Shown: in pieces, positions 35,322-43,798 of the stretch
Numbering within the stretch: the first letter of the stretch is position 1
Layout: each line of letters opens with the position of its first letter
Notes under the pieces: model-generated
Told to the model about the DNA's origin: nothing
The model's database searches: none
What the model saw: the letters and a program-made list of their open reading frames with translations, nothing else
NCBI RefSeq assembly: GCF_021088345.1
Contig: NZ_CP088156.1
Span: 1,178,001-1,242,000 of the forward strand
Reading direction: 5' to 3'
Length of the DNA: 64,000 nucleotides
Source: Bradyrhizobium ontarionense
GTDB taxonomy: Bacteria; Pseudomonadota; Alphaproteobacteria; Rhizobiales; Xanthobacteraceae
Program-made: the position numbers and the translations under genes

Positions 35322-35957
35322 ATGACCGATCACGATCACCATCACGACCATCAGCACGATCACTCGGAATTGTCCGAGACCGATCTGCGCGTCCGTGCCC
35401 TCGAGAGCATCCTGACCGAGAAGGGCTACATCGATCCGGCCGCACTCGATGTGCTCATTGAAACCTATGAGAGCAAGGTCGGCCCCCGCAATGGCGCCCG
35501 CGTCGTGGCGCGGGCCTGGACCGACCCGGCCTTCCGGGCGCGGCTGCTCGCCGATGCCACGCCAGCGATCGGCGAGCTCGGCTATGCCGGCCGCCAGGGC
35601 GAGCACATCGTGGCGGTCGAGAACACCCCGGAGCTGCACAACATGGTCGTGTGCACGCTCTGCTCCTGCTATCCCTGGCCGGTGCTCGGCCTGCCGCCGG
35701 TCTGGTACAAATCCGCGCCGTATCGTGCCAAGGCGGTCAAGGATCCGCGCGGCGTGTTGAAGGATTTCGGTTTCGAGCTGTCGCCGGCGACGAAGATCCG
35801 GGTCTGGGATTCCACGGCCGAGATCCGCTACTTCGTCTTGCCGATGCGCCCGGAAGGAACGGACGGCTGGAGCGAGGCAGAGCTCGCCGAGCTCGTCACG
35901 CGCGACAGCATGATCGGCACCGGTCTGCCGAAGCAGCCTGCGAAGGTGACCGGCTGA
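35322..35957 (+). CDS. nthA: Nitrile hydratase alpha subunit, cobalt type
   Basis: 211 residues. The metal-binding loop is C111-T-L-C114-S-C116 (VCTLCSC); Thr at the second position marks the cobalt-type enzyme, whereas iron types have Ser. [18 protein letters not shown] is the usual N-terminal helix. The first 14 residues are exceptionally His-rich ([12 protein letters not shown]), which could bind the metal. The enzyme hydrates nitriles to amides in the cytoplasm. The stop overlaps the beta start by one base. Confidence 0.95.
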   Translation: MTDHDHHHDHQHDHSELSETDLRVRALESILTEKGYIDPAALDVLIETYESKVGPRNGARVVARAWTDPAFRARLLADATPAIGELGYAGRQGEHIVAVENTPELHNMVVCTLCSCYPWPVLGLPPVWYKSAPYRAKAVKDPRGVLKDFGFELSPATKIRVWDSTAEIRYFVLPMRPEGTDGWSEAELAELVTRDSMIGTGLPKQPAKVTG

Positions 35958-36616
35958 TGGACGGAGCACACGACATGGGCGGCGTGGCCGGATTTGGTCC
36001 GGTCCGCCCCGAGCCGAACGAACCGGTGTTTCACGCCGCATGGGAGCGCCGCGCTCTGGCCATCACCCTGGCGATGGCCATGCCGGGTGGCTGGAACATC
36101 GACATGTCGCGCTTCGCGCGCGAGAACCGTCCACCGGCCGACTATCTCGCCATGAGCTACTACCAGATCTGGCTCGCAGGCCTCGAGCGCCTGATGCAGG
36201 AGCGGCACCTGGTCGAAGCCGATGAGCTCGCTGCCGGCAAGGTGCTGCATCCAGCAAAGCCCGTGGCGAAGATCCTGACCGCCGAAGGTGTTGCCGCGAT
36301 GCTGCATCGGGGCGGCCCGACCGAACGCGCGGCAACGAAGCCGGCGCTGTTTGCGGTCGGCGACCGCGTGCGCGCCAGGGACATGCATCCGCCGACGCAT
36401 ACCCGGCTGCCGCGCTATGTACGCGGCCATCTCGGCCGCATCGAGGCCGTCAGAGGCGTGCACGTCTTCCCCGACTGCAACGCGCAGGGCGCAGGTGAAG
36501 ACCCGCAATGGCTCTACACCGTGTCGTTCAGCGGGTCGGAGCTGTGGGCCGATGCGCCCGATCCGCTGCTGGAGGTGACGGTCGACGCCTTCGAGCCTTA
36601 TCTGGAGCCTGCATGA
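35957..36616 (+). CDS. nthB: Nitrile hydratase beta subunit
   Basis: 219 residues starting in the TGATG overlap. [20 protein letters not shown] is the standard beta N-terminus, MSYYQIWLAGLERLMQER lies in the middle, and the C-terminal SH3-like barrel begins FAVGDRVRARDMHPPTHTR and contains LPRYVRGHLGRIEAVRGVHV. It forms the alpha-beta heterodimer. The gene order alpha-beta-accessory differs from the beta-alpha order of the classic Rhodococcus cobalt enzymes. Confidence 0.95.
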   Translation: MDGAHDMGGVAGFGPVRPEPNEPVFHAAWERRALAITLAMAMPGGWNIDMSRFARENRPPADYLAMSYYQIWLAGLERLMQERHLVEADELAAGKVLHPAKPVAKILTAEGVAAMLHRGGPTERAATKPALFAVGDRVRARDMHPPTHTRLPRYVRGHLGRIEAVRGVHVFPDCNAQGAGEDPQWLYTVSFSGSELWADAPDPLLEVTVDAFEPYLEPA

Positions 36617-37002
36617 TGATGCCCGACCGAGCGGCGGCGCTCGCGGCCGCACGCGCCCTGCCCGATCTTCCGATCGACACTGACGGGCCGGTGTTTCGCG
36701 AGCCCTGGGAAGCGCACGCGTTCGCGATGGCCGTCACGCTCCACGCCCGCGGGCTCTTCACCTGGCCCGAATGGGCTGCCGCGCTCGCCGACGAGATTTC
36801 CCGCGCACAGACCGCGGGAGACGCCGACTGCGGCGATACCTACTACCGGCACTGGCTCGCGACCCTGGAGCGTCTCGTTGCGGAGAAGGGCGTGGCATCC
36901 GCGGAGGCCTTGACGCGTTATCGCGACGCCTGGGATCACGCCGCCGACCGCACCCCGCACGGCAAGCCGATCGAACTCAGGCCCGAGGACTTCGCGGGCT
37001 GA
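36613..37002 (+). CDS. Nitrile hydratase accessory/activator protein
   Basis: 129 residues, in an ATGA overlap with the beta gene (three consecutive ATG codons; the first at 36613 is used here). It resembles the N-terminal half of a beta subunit (GPVFREPWEAHAFAMAVTLH, YYRHWLATLERLVAEKG), as known for the small self-subunit-swapping cobalt chaperones. It probably delivers cobalt and oxidised cysteines to the alpha subunit. No cobalt permease is present in the window. Confidence 0.88.
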   Translation: MMMPDRAAALAAARALPDLPIDTDGPVFREPWEAHAFAMAVTLHARGLFTWPEWAAALADEISRAQTAGDADCGDTYYRHWLATLERLVAEKGVASAEALTRYRDAWDHAADRTPHGKPIELRPEDFAG

Positions 37003-37194
37003 GCGCTACACCGCGGCGTACGGCGGGCGTCGATCGTTAAACTTGCGTGACCGGCTCGCGCTGCTTTTGGCGTTCAGGCCTTAACGGCTGAGTATTCATG
37101 ATGCGAAGAGCCGTATTCGTTCGAAATTGAACATTCATCAGTGCGTCCGTAGCGTCCCGCACATCTACTTTGATGGAGTTGAGGGGACGTCGAA

Positions 37195-37938
37195 ATGCCC
37201 GCGCCAGAGTCTTTCGCCAACATCGTCGACACGCTCGCCGGCGTGCGTCAGGACTATCACGAAAAGCTCAAATCGATCCCGCAATACGAGGCCTTCCTGC
37301 TGATCGAGAGCTCGACCGAGAAGGCCGCCGGGGCCCTGCACGGCACCGAGGCGTCGTCGTCATCGATCGCCACGGACGTGATCGATTCGCTGCAATATGC
37401 GCGCACCCGGTTCGAGCAGCATATGGCCTCGATTCCGGAATACCGTGTGCTCATGGCCATCGACAAGGTGATCAAGGAAATCTCGCAGCATCTCGGCCTC
37501 GCCGCCGCCGCCGACGATGCAGTGGCCGAGACGAGCCCTGCGACGACTGAAGTTCAGTCCGTCGAGAGCGCCGACACGGTCGCGCAGTCCGAGCCCGAGG
37601 ACGAGCAGGTGCCGGAGCCAGAGGACGATGCAGACACGACGCCCGAGCCGGTCGCCGCCGATGCGCCGACGCTGCGTGTTGTCGAGACGCAGGTCAAATC
37701 GCCCTCCATCGTGCCGGCCGACCGTGACGCCGATACCGACCATGACGACGACATCGTCGTGCTCAATGCGCCGGGATGGGAAAAGGGCGGCCGCGATGCC
37801 GGGGAAGACATCACCGCACGGCTGGCGGCGCAGGCAGCGTCTGCCGCTGCCAACGCGACCGACGACGGCCACGATGTCGCGGACGCCGATCTCGTGATCG
37901 TCAGCCAGCGCGAGCCGGCCGACCACGAAGCGGCCTGA
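37195..37938 (+). CDS. Hypothetical acidic protein with duplicated N-terminal motif
   Basis: 247 residues, RBS gagggga. I do not recognise it. The first 100 residues are helical and contain a repeated motif, LKSIPQYEAFLLIES and MASIPEYRVLMAIDK, about 58 residues apart. From residue 110 the protein is acidic and low in hydrophobics (PEPEDDADTTPEP, DTDHDDDIVVL), probably disordered. No signal peptide or membrane segment. The codon use matches the neighbours, so it is likely real. Confidence 0.7.
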   Translation: MPAPESFANIVDTLAGVRQDYHEKLKSIPQYEAFLLIESSTEKAAGALHGTEASSSSIATDVIDSLQYARTRFEQHMASIPEYRVLMAIDKVIKEISQHLGLAAAADDAVAETSPATTEVQSVESADTVAQSEPEDEQVPEPEDDADTTPEPVAADAPTLRVVETQVKSPSIVPADRDADTDHDDDIVVLNAPGWEKGGRDAGEDITARLAAQAASAAANATDDGHDVADADLVIVSQREPADHEAA

Positions 37939-37999
37939 CGCCGGATATCGCAGACATCATCGCCGATCTGATGCGGGGCCTCGCGGCCCCGCATCCGTT

Positions 38000-38716
38000 T
38001 CAGGACGGCCCGCCAGCTGCGGCGTACTCCCGCCATCCCCTGGCGCGCAGCTCGCAGGCGGGACAATGGCCGCAGCCGTAGCCCCAGTCATGGCGCGCAC
38101 CACGTTCGCCGAGATAACAGGTGTGCGACTGGTCGCGGATCAGATCGACGAGGCCGGTGCCCCCGAGATCATGCGCGAGCTGCCAGGTCGCCGCCTTCGA
38201 CAGCCACATCAACGGTGTGTGCAGCTCGAACGACCGCGCCATGCCCAGGCTGAGCGCGTTCTGCAGGGCTTTGATCGTCTCGTCACGGCAATCCGGATAG
38301 CCGGAATAATCCGTCTCGCACATGCCGCCGACGATGTGGCGAATGCCGCGCCGATAGGCCAGCGCGGCGGCGAAGGTGAGGAACACGAGATTGCGGCCCG
38401 GCACGAAGGTGTTGGGCAGGCCGTCAGCCCCCATCTCGATTGCGACGTCACGCGTCAGCGCGGTCTCGGAAATCGCCGCCAGCGTCGGAATGTCCAGCGT
38501 GTGGCTGTCGCCGAGCTTGCCCGCCCAATCGGGACGGACATGCACGAGCCCTTCGACCAGGCGGTCGCGGCAGTCGAGCTCGATCGCATGGCGCTGGCCA
38601 TAGGCGAAGCCGATGGTCTCGACACGCGTGAAGCGGTCGAGCGCCCAGGCCAGGCAGGTCGTCGAATCCTGCCCGCCTGAGAATAGCACCAGGGCTGTCA
38701 TGTCCTGCTCAATCAT
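38000..38716 (-). CDS. queC: 7-cyano-7-deazaguanine synthase
   Basis: 238 residues from ATG 38716; ATG 38701 would give the common short MTALV start. The PP-loop FSGGQDSTT is at residues 12-20. The zinc site is C-YLGERG-...-C-GHC-PAC near the C-terminus. [21 protein letters not shown] and [15 protein letters not shown] are the standard internal motifs. It makes preQ0 for queuosine tRNA modification. It stands alone, next to mazG in the divergent direction. Confidence 0.95.
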   Translation of the reverse strand: MIEQDMTALVLFSGGQDSTTCLAWALDRFTRVETIGFAYGQRHAIELDCRDRLVEGLVHVRPDWAGKLGDSHTLDIPTLAAISETALTRDVAIEMGADGLPNTFVPGRNLVFLTFAAALAYRRGIRHIVGGMCETDYSGYPDCRDETIKALQNALSLGMARSFELHTPLMWLSKAATWQLAHDLGGTGLVDLIRDQSHTCYLGERGARHDWGYGCGHCPACELRARGWREYAAAGGPS

Positions 38717-38847
38717 GGCACCCCGCTTAGCATCATCGTCCGGTCCGGCCAACCGCGGGGCAGCCGGCTTCGTGGCCGTTTTTGCTGGGACCCGCACGCC
38801 GCTTGGGGCATACAGGACCCAACCGAAAGACGCTGTCAGGACTTGCA

Positions 38848-39666
38848 ATGACCCCTTCCCGCGACATCTCACGCCTGATCGAGATCATGGCGGCGCTGCG
38901 CACGCCCGTCACCGGCTGCCCGTGGGACGTGGAGCAGACCTTCCAGACGATCGCGCCCTACACCATCGAGGAAGCCCACGAGGTCGCGGACGCGATCACG
39001 CGCAACGACCTCGACGATCTGCGCGAGGAGCTCGGCGACCTCCTGCTGCAGGTCGTCTATCACGCCCGCATCGCCGAGGAGCAAGGCGCGTTCGCGTTCG
39101 CTGACGTCGTCGAAGGCATCACCAGGAAGATGATCCGCCGCCATCCGCATGTGTTTCCGGACAAGGACGGCAACGTCACCCAGCCCAGCAAAGGCACCTG
39201 GGATCGCATCAAGGCCGAGGAGAAGGCCGAGCGCGCGGCGCGGCGGCCGCCAGAGGAGCAGACCAGCCGGTCATCGCTGTTGGCGGGGGTCAAGGCTGGA
39301 CAGCCGGCGCTGGTGCGCGCGATGGAGCTGCAGCGCAAGGCGGCCACCGTCGGCTTCGACTGGAACGATCCGCGCGCGGTGCTGCAGAAGATCCGCGAAG
39401 AGGCCGACGAGATCGAGGCCGCGCTCGACGCGAAGGACGCGACCGAGCTCGCCGCGGAAACCGGCGATCTCCTGTTCGCCCTGGTCAACCTCGCCCGCCA
39501 CGCGGACGTCGATCCGGAGACGGCGCTGCGCGGCACCAACGCCAAGTTCGAGCGCCGCTTCGGCCATATCGAGCGCGCACTTTCCGCCAAGGGCCGCACG
39601 CTCGAGGAAGCCTCGCTCGACGAGATGGACGAGCTGTGGAACGAGGCGAAGGCGCTGGAGAAATAG
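38848..39666 (+). CDS. mazG: Nucleoside triphosphate pyrophosphohydrolase MazG
   Basis: 272 residues from ATG 38848 (agga RBS). Both MazG domains are present. Domain 1 has [22 protein letters not shown] and [20 protein letters not shown], domain 2 has [16 protein letters not shown] and [20 protein letters not shown]. The EExxE and ExxD metal ligands are intact. It removes non-canonical or excess NTPs. Normal length. Confidence 0.95.
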   Translation: MTPSRDISRLIEIMAALRTPVTGCPWDVEQTFQTIAPYTIEEAHEVADAITRNDLDDLREELGDLLLQVVYHARIAEEQGAFAFADVVEGITRKMIRRHPHVFPDKDGNVTQPSKGTWDRIKAEEKAERAARRPPEEQTSRSSLLAGVKAGQPALVRAMELQRKAATVGFDWNDPRAVLQKIREEADEIEAALDAKDATELAAETGDLLFALVNLARHADVDPETALRGTNAKFERRFGHIERALSAKGRTLEEASLDEMDELWNEAKALEK

Positions 39667-39689
39667 CCTGACCCGCTCCAGCATCGAGA

Positions 39690-40592
39690 TCAGCCGCCTT
39701 TGGTCGAGAGCACGCCTTTGGCAATGTCGACGAAGCGTTGCGCGGCAGGCGACAATCCGAAATCGGCGCGGCTCAGCAGCGACACGTGCCGGTAGATCGT
39801 CGGCTGCGACAGAGGGATGGCGGTAAGCGTCGGGAATTGGGTCTTCGGCAGCATATGCCCGGGCAGGATGCTGATGCCCGCTCCTTCGGCGGTGAGCGCC
39901 AGCGCGGTCGTGATTAGCGACACCTCCCAGGCCGGCTTCAGTGCTCGCCCGGTTTGCGCTAGTGCCTCATCGATCTGACGGCGGATTCGCGTGCCATGGC
40001 GCATCGTGATCAGGTCGGAGCTCATGATGGCGTCCCACGACAGACGGCGGTGCTTCTCGAACCGGCCGTCCTTGATCCCGATGGCCGAAAGCGGACTTTG
40101 CATGAGGGGATCAATCCTCACTTCCGGCACGCCCTCGTCCTCGACGCTGCCGAGGCCGAATTCCGCATGCCCCGCCATCACCACGGTCAGCAGCTCGTCT
40201 GGCGCAACATCACGCAAGTCGATGCTCACCTCGGGATGGCGGGATCGAAACGCCGCGAAGACGCGCGGAAGCAGCGCGGAAGCGACCCCTGCTGAGACTG
40301 CGATCGAGATCCGGCCGGCCTTGATCTCGGCGAGATCGCGCATCCTGCGGGACAGCCCTTGCGCACCGCTCAGGATGCGTTCCGCCGCCGTGATCGCCTC
40401 ACGACAAGCCGCCGTTGGGTGCAGCGCCCGCGTCGTCCGATCGAACAGCCTGAGCTGAAAGTTCTCCTCGATCTGCCGAATCAGCAGGCTGATGGCCGAC
40501 TGGGTGACGCGCAGTTCGGCTGCCGCCTTAGTAATGCTGCCGAGCCGATACACCGCGACCAGGGCCTCCAATTGCCGCAAGCTGGGGGGCAT
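39690..40592 (-). CDS. LysR family transcriptional regulator
   Basis: 300 residues. The N-terminal winged helix reads LRQLEALVAVYRLGSITKAAAELRVTQSAIS, followed by a LysR effector domain (IAVSAGVASALLPRVFAAFR). It is divergent from the MFS/monooxygenase/TPP-enzyme operon at 40719 and very likely controls it in response to an aromatic acid. The 126-base spacer contains the palindrome atttgcaaat at 40656-40665. Confidence 0.92.
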   Translation of the reverse strand: MPPSLRQLEALVAVYRLGSITKAAAELRVTQSAISLLIRQIEENFQLRLFDRTTRALHPTAACREAITAAERILSGAQGLSRRMRDLAEIKAGRISIAVSAGVASALLPRVFAAFRSRHPEVSIDLRDVAPDELLTVVMAGHAEFGLGSVEDEGVPEVRIDPLMQSPLSAIGIKDGRFEKHRRLSWDAIMSSDLITMRHGTRIRRQIDEALAQTGRALKPAWEVSLITTALALTAEGAGISILPGHMLPKTQFPTLTAIPLSQPTIYRHVSLLSRADFGLSPAAQRFVDIAKGVLSTKGG

Positions 40593-40718
40593 TAGCTTTC
40601 CTCATGAATGAATGAGAATTTTGTGGCTAATCGAAAGAGTTTGATCATGCAACATATTTGCAAATAGCGCGGCCGCAGCGAACCGGCCGCGCAGCAACAA
40701 GCAAGGGGGAGGAACACT
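40593..40718. promoter_or_regulatory. Divergent LysR/catabolic operon control region
   Basis: 126 bases between divergent starts. The region is AT-richer than its surroundings. The perfect 10-bp palindrome atttgcaaat (40656-40665) is the best candidate for part of a LysR site. A gggggagga RBS precedes the TTG start of the transporter. Confidence 0.45.
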
Positions 40719-42092
40719 TTGACGCAGGGGATCAATCTCGCGCGCTACGTCGACGAGCGCCCGTTGTCGGGCTTCCAGATTCGGGTCATTTGCCTGTGCG
40801 CGCTCGTCGTCGGGCTGGACGGGTTCGATGCCCAGGCGCTCGGCTTCGTCGCGCCGGCCTTGAGCAAGGACCTGCATCTGCAGCCGGGAGCCCTGGGGCC
40901 CGTGTTTGGCGCGTCCTTGTTCGGCGTGATGATCGGCTCGCTGGTGTTCGGCGCCCTCGCCGACTATCTCGGCCGCAAATGGCTCGTCGTCGCCGGCGTC
41001 CTCGTGTTCGCGCTCGGATCGCTGGCGACCACCCAGGCAACGAGCGTATCCGACCTCGTTACTATCCGGTTCCTCACCGGCCTCGGGCTCGGCGGCGTCC
41101 TGCCCAACACCATCGCCCTGACCGGTGAATATGCGCCGCAGCGCCGCAGGACCCTGCTGATCATGCTGATGTTCATGACGGTCTCACTGGGATCGGCGAT
41201 CGGCGGAGCGGTCGCGGCCAAGCTCATCACTGCCTACGGCTGGCAGATCATCTTCCTGATCGGCGGCATCCTCCCGCTCATCCTCTGTCCGGTCCTGATC
41301 GTCTGGCTGCCGGAATCACTCTCGCTGCTGGCGCTCGACAACGGCAAGAGCCATCGCGTGCGCGCGCTGCTGATGCGCATCGATCCTTCGGCTCGCCTTC
41401 CGGCCGACGCGCGCTTTACGATCGTCGAGGAGAGCGGCAAGGGCTTTCTGTTGCCACAGCTGTTCACCAAGCGGCGTCTGCTGCCGACCCTGCTGCTGTG
41501 GGTCATGTTCTTCATGAACATGATGGACATCTATTTCCTCAATAGCTGGCTGCCGACGCTCACGCATGGTGTCGGGCTCGACGTCCAGGCGGCGATCGCC
41601 GTCGGCATCGCGTTCCAGTTCGGCGGCATGCTTGGCACCGTCGGGCTCGGGCTGCTGATTGAAAAGTTCGGCTTCGATCGTGTCCTGTTCGCGACCTACA
41701 TTGCCGGCTTCCTCTCGATCATCACCGTCGGTTTCGCAGGGGCCTCGTTGCCGATCCTCGTGCCGGCCGTCTTCATTGCCGGCGTGGCCGTGATCGGCGG
41801 GCAGATCGGCTGCAACGCCTATGCGGCACGGATCTACCCGACCTACATCCGCGGCACCGGCATCGGCTGGGCGCTGGGCATCGGTCGCTTCGGCTCGATC
41901 CTCGGCGTCACCCTCGGTGGATTGATGCTCGCCGCAAAATGGGACGTCTCCTCGCTGTTTCAGGCGAGCGCGGTGCCGCAGCTCTGCTCGGCACTGGTGA
42001 TCCTCGGCCTCGCTGTCCTCGGCATGCGCGGCAGTCTTCCGACCTCCGACGACACACAGCGGGATGCGCTCTCCACTCCCGAGCGTGCGTAG
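40719..42092 (+). CDS. MFS transporter, aromatic acid:H+ symporter type
   Basis: 457 residues with a TTG start at 40719, supported by a gggggagga RBS. Twelve membrane segments are expected. LDGFDAQALGFVAPAL in helix 1 (the Asp of AAHS carriers) and GALADYLGRKW (loop 2-3 motif) place it in the AAHS branch with PcaK, BenK and MhpT. RFLTGLGLGGVLPNTIAL is also typical. It imports an aromatic acid for the following enzymes. Confidence 0.9.
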   Translation: MTQGINLARYVDERPLSGFQIRVICLCALVVGLDGFDAQALGFVAPALSKDLHLQPGALGPVFGASLFGVMIGSLVFGALADYLGRKWLVVAGVLVFALGSLATTQATSVSDLVTIRFLTGLGLGGVLPNTIALTGEYAPQRRRTLLIMLMFMTVSLGSAIGGAVAAKLITAYGWQIIFLIGGILPLILCPVLIVWLPESLSLLALDNGKSHRVRALLMRIDPSARLPADARFTIVEESGKGFLLPQLFTKRRLLPTLLLWVMFFMNMMDIYFLNSWLPTLTHGVGLDVQAAIAVGIAFQFGGMLGTVGLGLLIEKFGFDRVLFATYIAGFLSIITVGFAGASLPILVPAVFIAGVAVIGGQIGCNAYAARIYPTYIRGTGIGWALGIGRFGSILGVTLGGLMLAAKWDVSSLFQASAVPQLCSALVILGLAVLGMRGSLPTSDDTQRDALSTPERA

Positions 42093-42112
42093 ATCAAAGC
42101 AAGAGAACTGAC

Positions 42113-43798
42113 ATGAAGACGATTCAAACCCAGGTGCTCATCGTGGGCGCCGGCCCGGTCGGACTGACCGCCGCCATGGATCTCGCCTCGCGCGGCATCG
42201 ACGTCGTGGTCGCAGAGATCCGACGCGCCGGCGAGCCGCCCAACGTGAAATGCAACCACGTCTCCGCGCGGTCGATGGAGGTGTTTCGCCGCCTCGGCAT
42301 CGTCCGCGAGGTGCGCGAAGGTGGCCTGCCGGCCGATTTTCCCAATGACTGCGCCTATCGGACTGCGGTCGTCGGCCGCGAGCTGACGCGCATCCCGATT
42401 CCATCCCGCCAGGACCGCTACACGGCGACCGGAGGGCCGGACACCGATTGGCCGACGCCCGAGCCGCCGCATCGCATCAATCAGATCTATCTCGAGCCCA
42501 TCCTGTTCGCGTGCGCCGAGGCGCAGCGCGGCGTCACGATTCTCAACCGTGTCCAGGTCGATGAGTTCGACCAAGATGACAACGGCGTGGTCGCGCGGGC
42601 GCGCGATCTCGACGCCGACCAGGACATCACCATCACCGCCGACTATCTGATTGGCTGCGATGGCGGCCGCTCGGCGGTGCGCAAGCTCATCGGCTCACGG
42701 CTCAGCGGCACCGACGTAGTGCAGCGGGTGCAGTCCACCTACATCCACGCTCCGGCGCTGAAGGACCTCATCGCCCAGAAGCCGGCGTGGATGACGATGT
42801 CGCTCAATCCGCGCCGCTGCGGCACTACCGTCTCCATCGACGGTCGCGACAATTGGCTGATCCACAACCACCTTGCTGCGGAGGAAGTGGAATTCGACAG
42901 CGTCGACCGCGATTGGGCCCTGCGCACCATCCTCGGCGTCGACGACCGTTTCCAGTATGAGATCATCAGCAAGGAGGACTGGATCGGCCGTCGCCTGGTG
43001 GCCGATCGCTTCCGGGACCGTCGTGCCTTCATCTGTGGCGATGCGGCGCACCTGTGGATCCCCTATGCCGGCTACGGCATGAATGCCGGGATCGCCGATG
43101 CGGTCGACCTGTGCTGGATGCTCGCCGGCGTCATCACGGGATGGGCCGCCCCTGCCCTGCTCGACGCCTATGAAGCGGAGCGGCAGCCGATCACCGAGCA
43201 GGTGTCGCACTTCGCGATGAACCACGCGCTCGCCGTCATGAGCCAGCGGCGCGCCGTGCCTGCCGAGGTGGAGATCGATGGTCCCGTCGGCGACGCGGCG
43301 CGGGACAGGGTCGGCAAGGCCGCCTACGATCTCAACGTGCAGCAATATTGCTGCGCCGGCCTGAACTTCGGCTATTACTACGACCGCTCGCCGGCCATCT
43401 CCTATGATGGCGAAACCCCGCCGGCCTACGGCATGGGCTATTTCACGGCGTCCACCGTGCCCGGCGCACGCGCGCCGCATGTCTGGCTGTCCGACGGACG
43501 TTCGCTGCTGGACGTGATCGGCCCGGCCTACACGCTGGTCCGGTTCGATCCGGCTGTCGATGTCACGCCGCTGATCGACGCTGCGGCACGACAGAGTGTT
43601 CCCTTGACGCTCGTGGACGTCGATCGCGCCAAGGCCGCCTATGGCTTCGCGGAAAGCCTGCTCCTGGTGCGGCCGGACTCGCATATCGCCTGGCGCGGCA
43701 CGACAGCAGCGCACGAGCCCGACAAACTGTTCGATCGCCTGCGTGGCATCGTAACGCAGCCGGAGGCCATGCGCCGTGACGATGCCGTCGTTGCCTGA
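42113..43798 (+). CDS. FAD-dependent aromatic monooxygenase (phenol hydroxylase/MhpA type)
   Basis: 561 residues. The Rossmann motif is G12-A-G14-P-V-G17 in VLIVGAGPVGLTAAMDLASR. The DG motif reads LIGCDGGRSAVRKLIG and the GD motif RRAFICGDAAHLWIPYAGYG, so it is a complete class A flavin hydroxylase. The C-terminal thioredoxin-like domain starts near residue 430. It would hydroxylate the imported aromatic compound using NAD(P)H and O2. It lies 20 bases after the transporter and overlaps the next gene. Confidence 0.9.
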   Translation: MKTIQTQVLIVGAGPVGLTAAMDLASRGIDVVVAEIRRAGEPPNVKCNHVSARSMEVFRRLGIVREVREGGLPADFPNDCAYRTAVVGRELTRIPIPSRQDRYTATGGPDTDWPTPEPPHRINQIYLEPILFACAEAQRGVTILNRVQVDEFDQDDNGVVARARDLDADQDITITADYLIGCDGGRSAVRKLIGSRLSGTDVVQRVQSTYIHAPALKDLIAQKPAWMTMSLNPRRCGTTVSIDGRDNWLIHNHLAAEEVEFDSVDRDWALRTILGVDDRFQYEIISKEDWIGRRLVADRFRDRRAFICGDAAHLWIPYAGYGMNAGIADAVDLCWMLAGVITGWAAPALLDAYEAERQPITEQVSHFAMNHALAVMSQRRAVPAEVEIDGPVGDAARDRVGKAAYDLNVQQYCCAGLNFGYYYDRSPAISYDGETPPAYGMGYFTASTVPGARAPHVWLSDGRSLLDVIGPAYTLVRFDPAVDVTPLIDAAARQSVPLTLVDVDRAKAAYGFAESLLLVRPDSHIAWRGTTAAHEPDKLFDRLRGIVTQPEAMRRDDAVVA

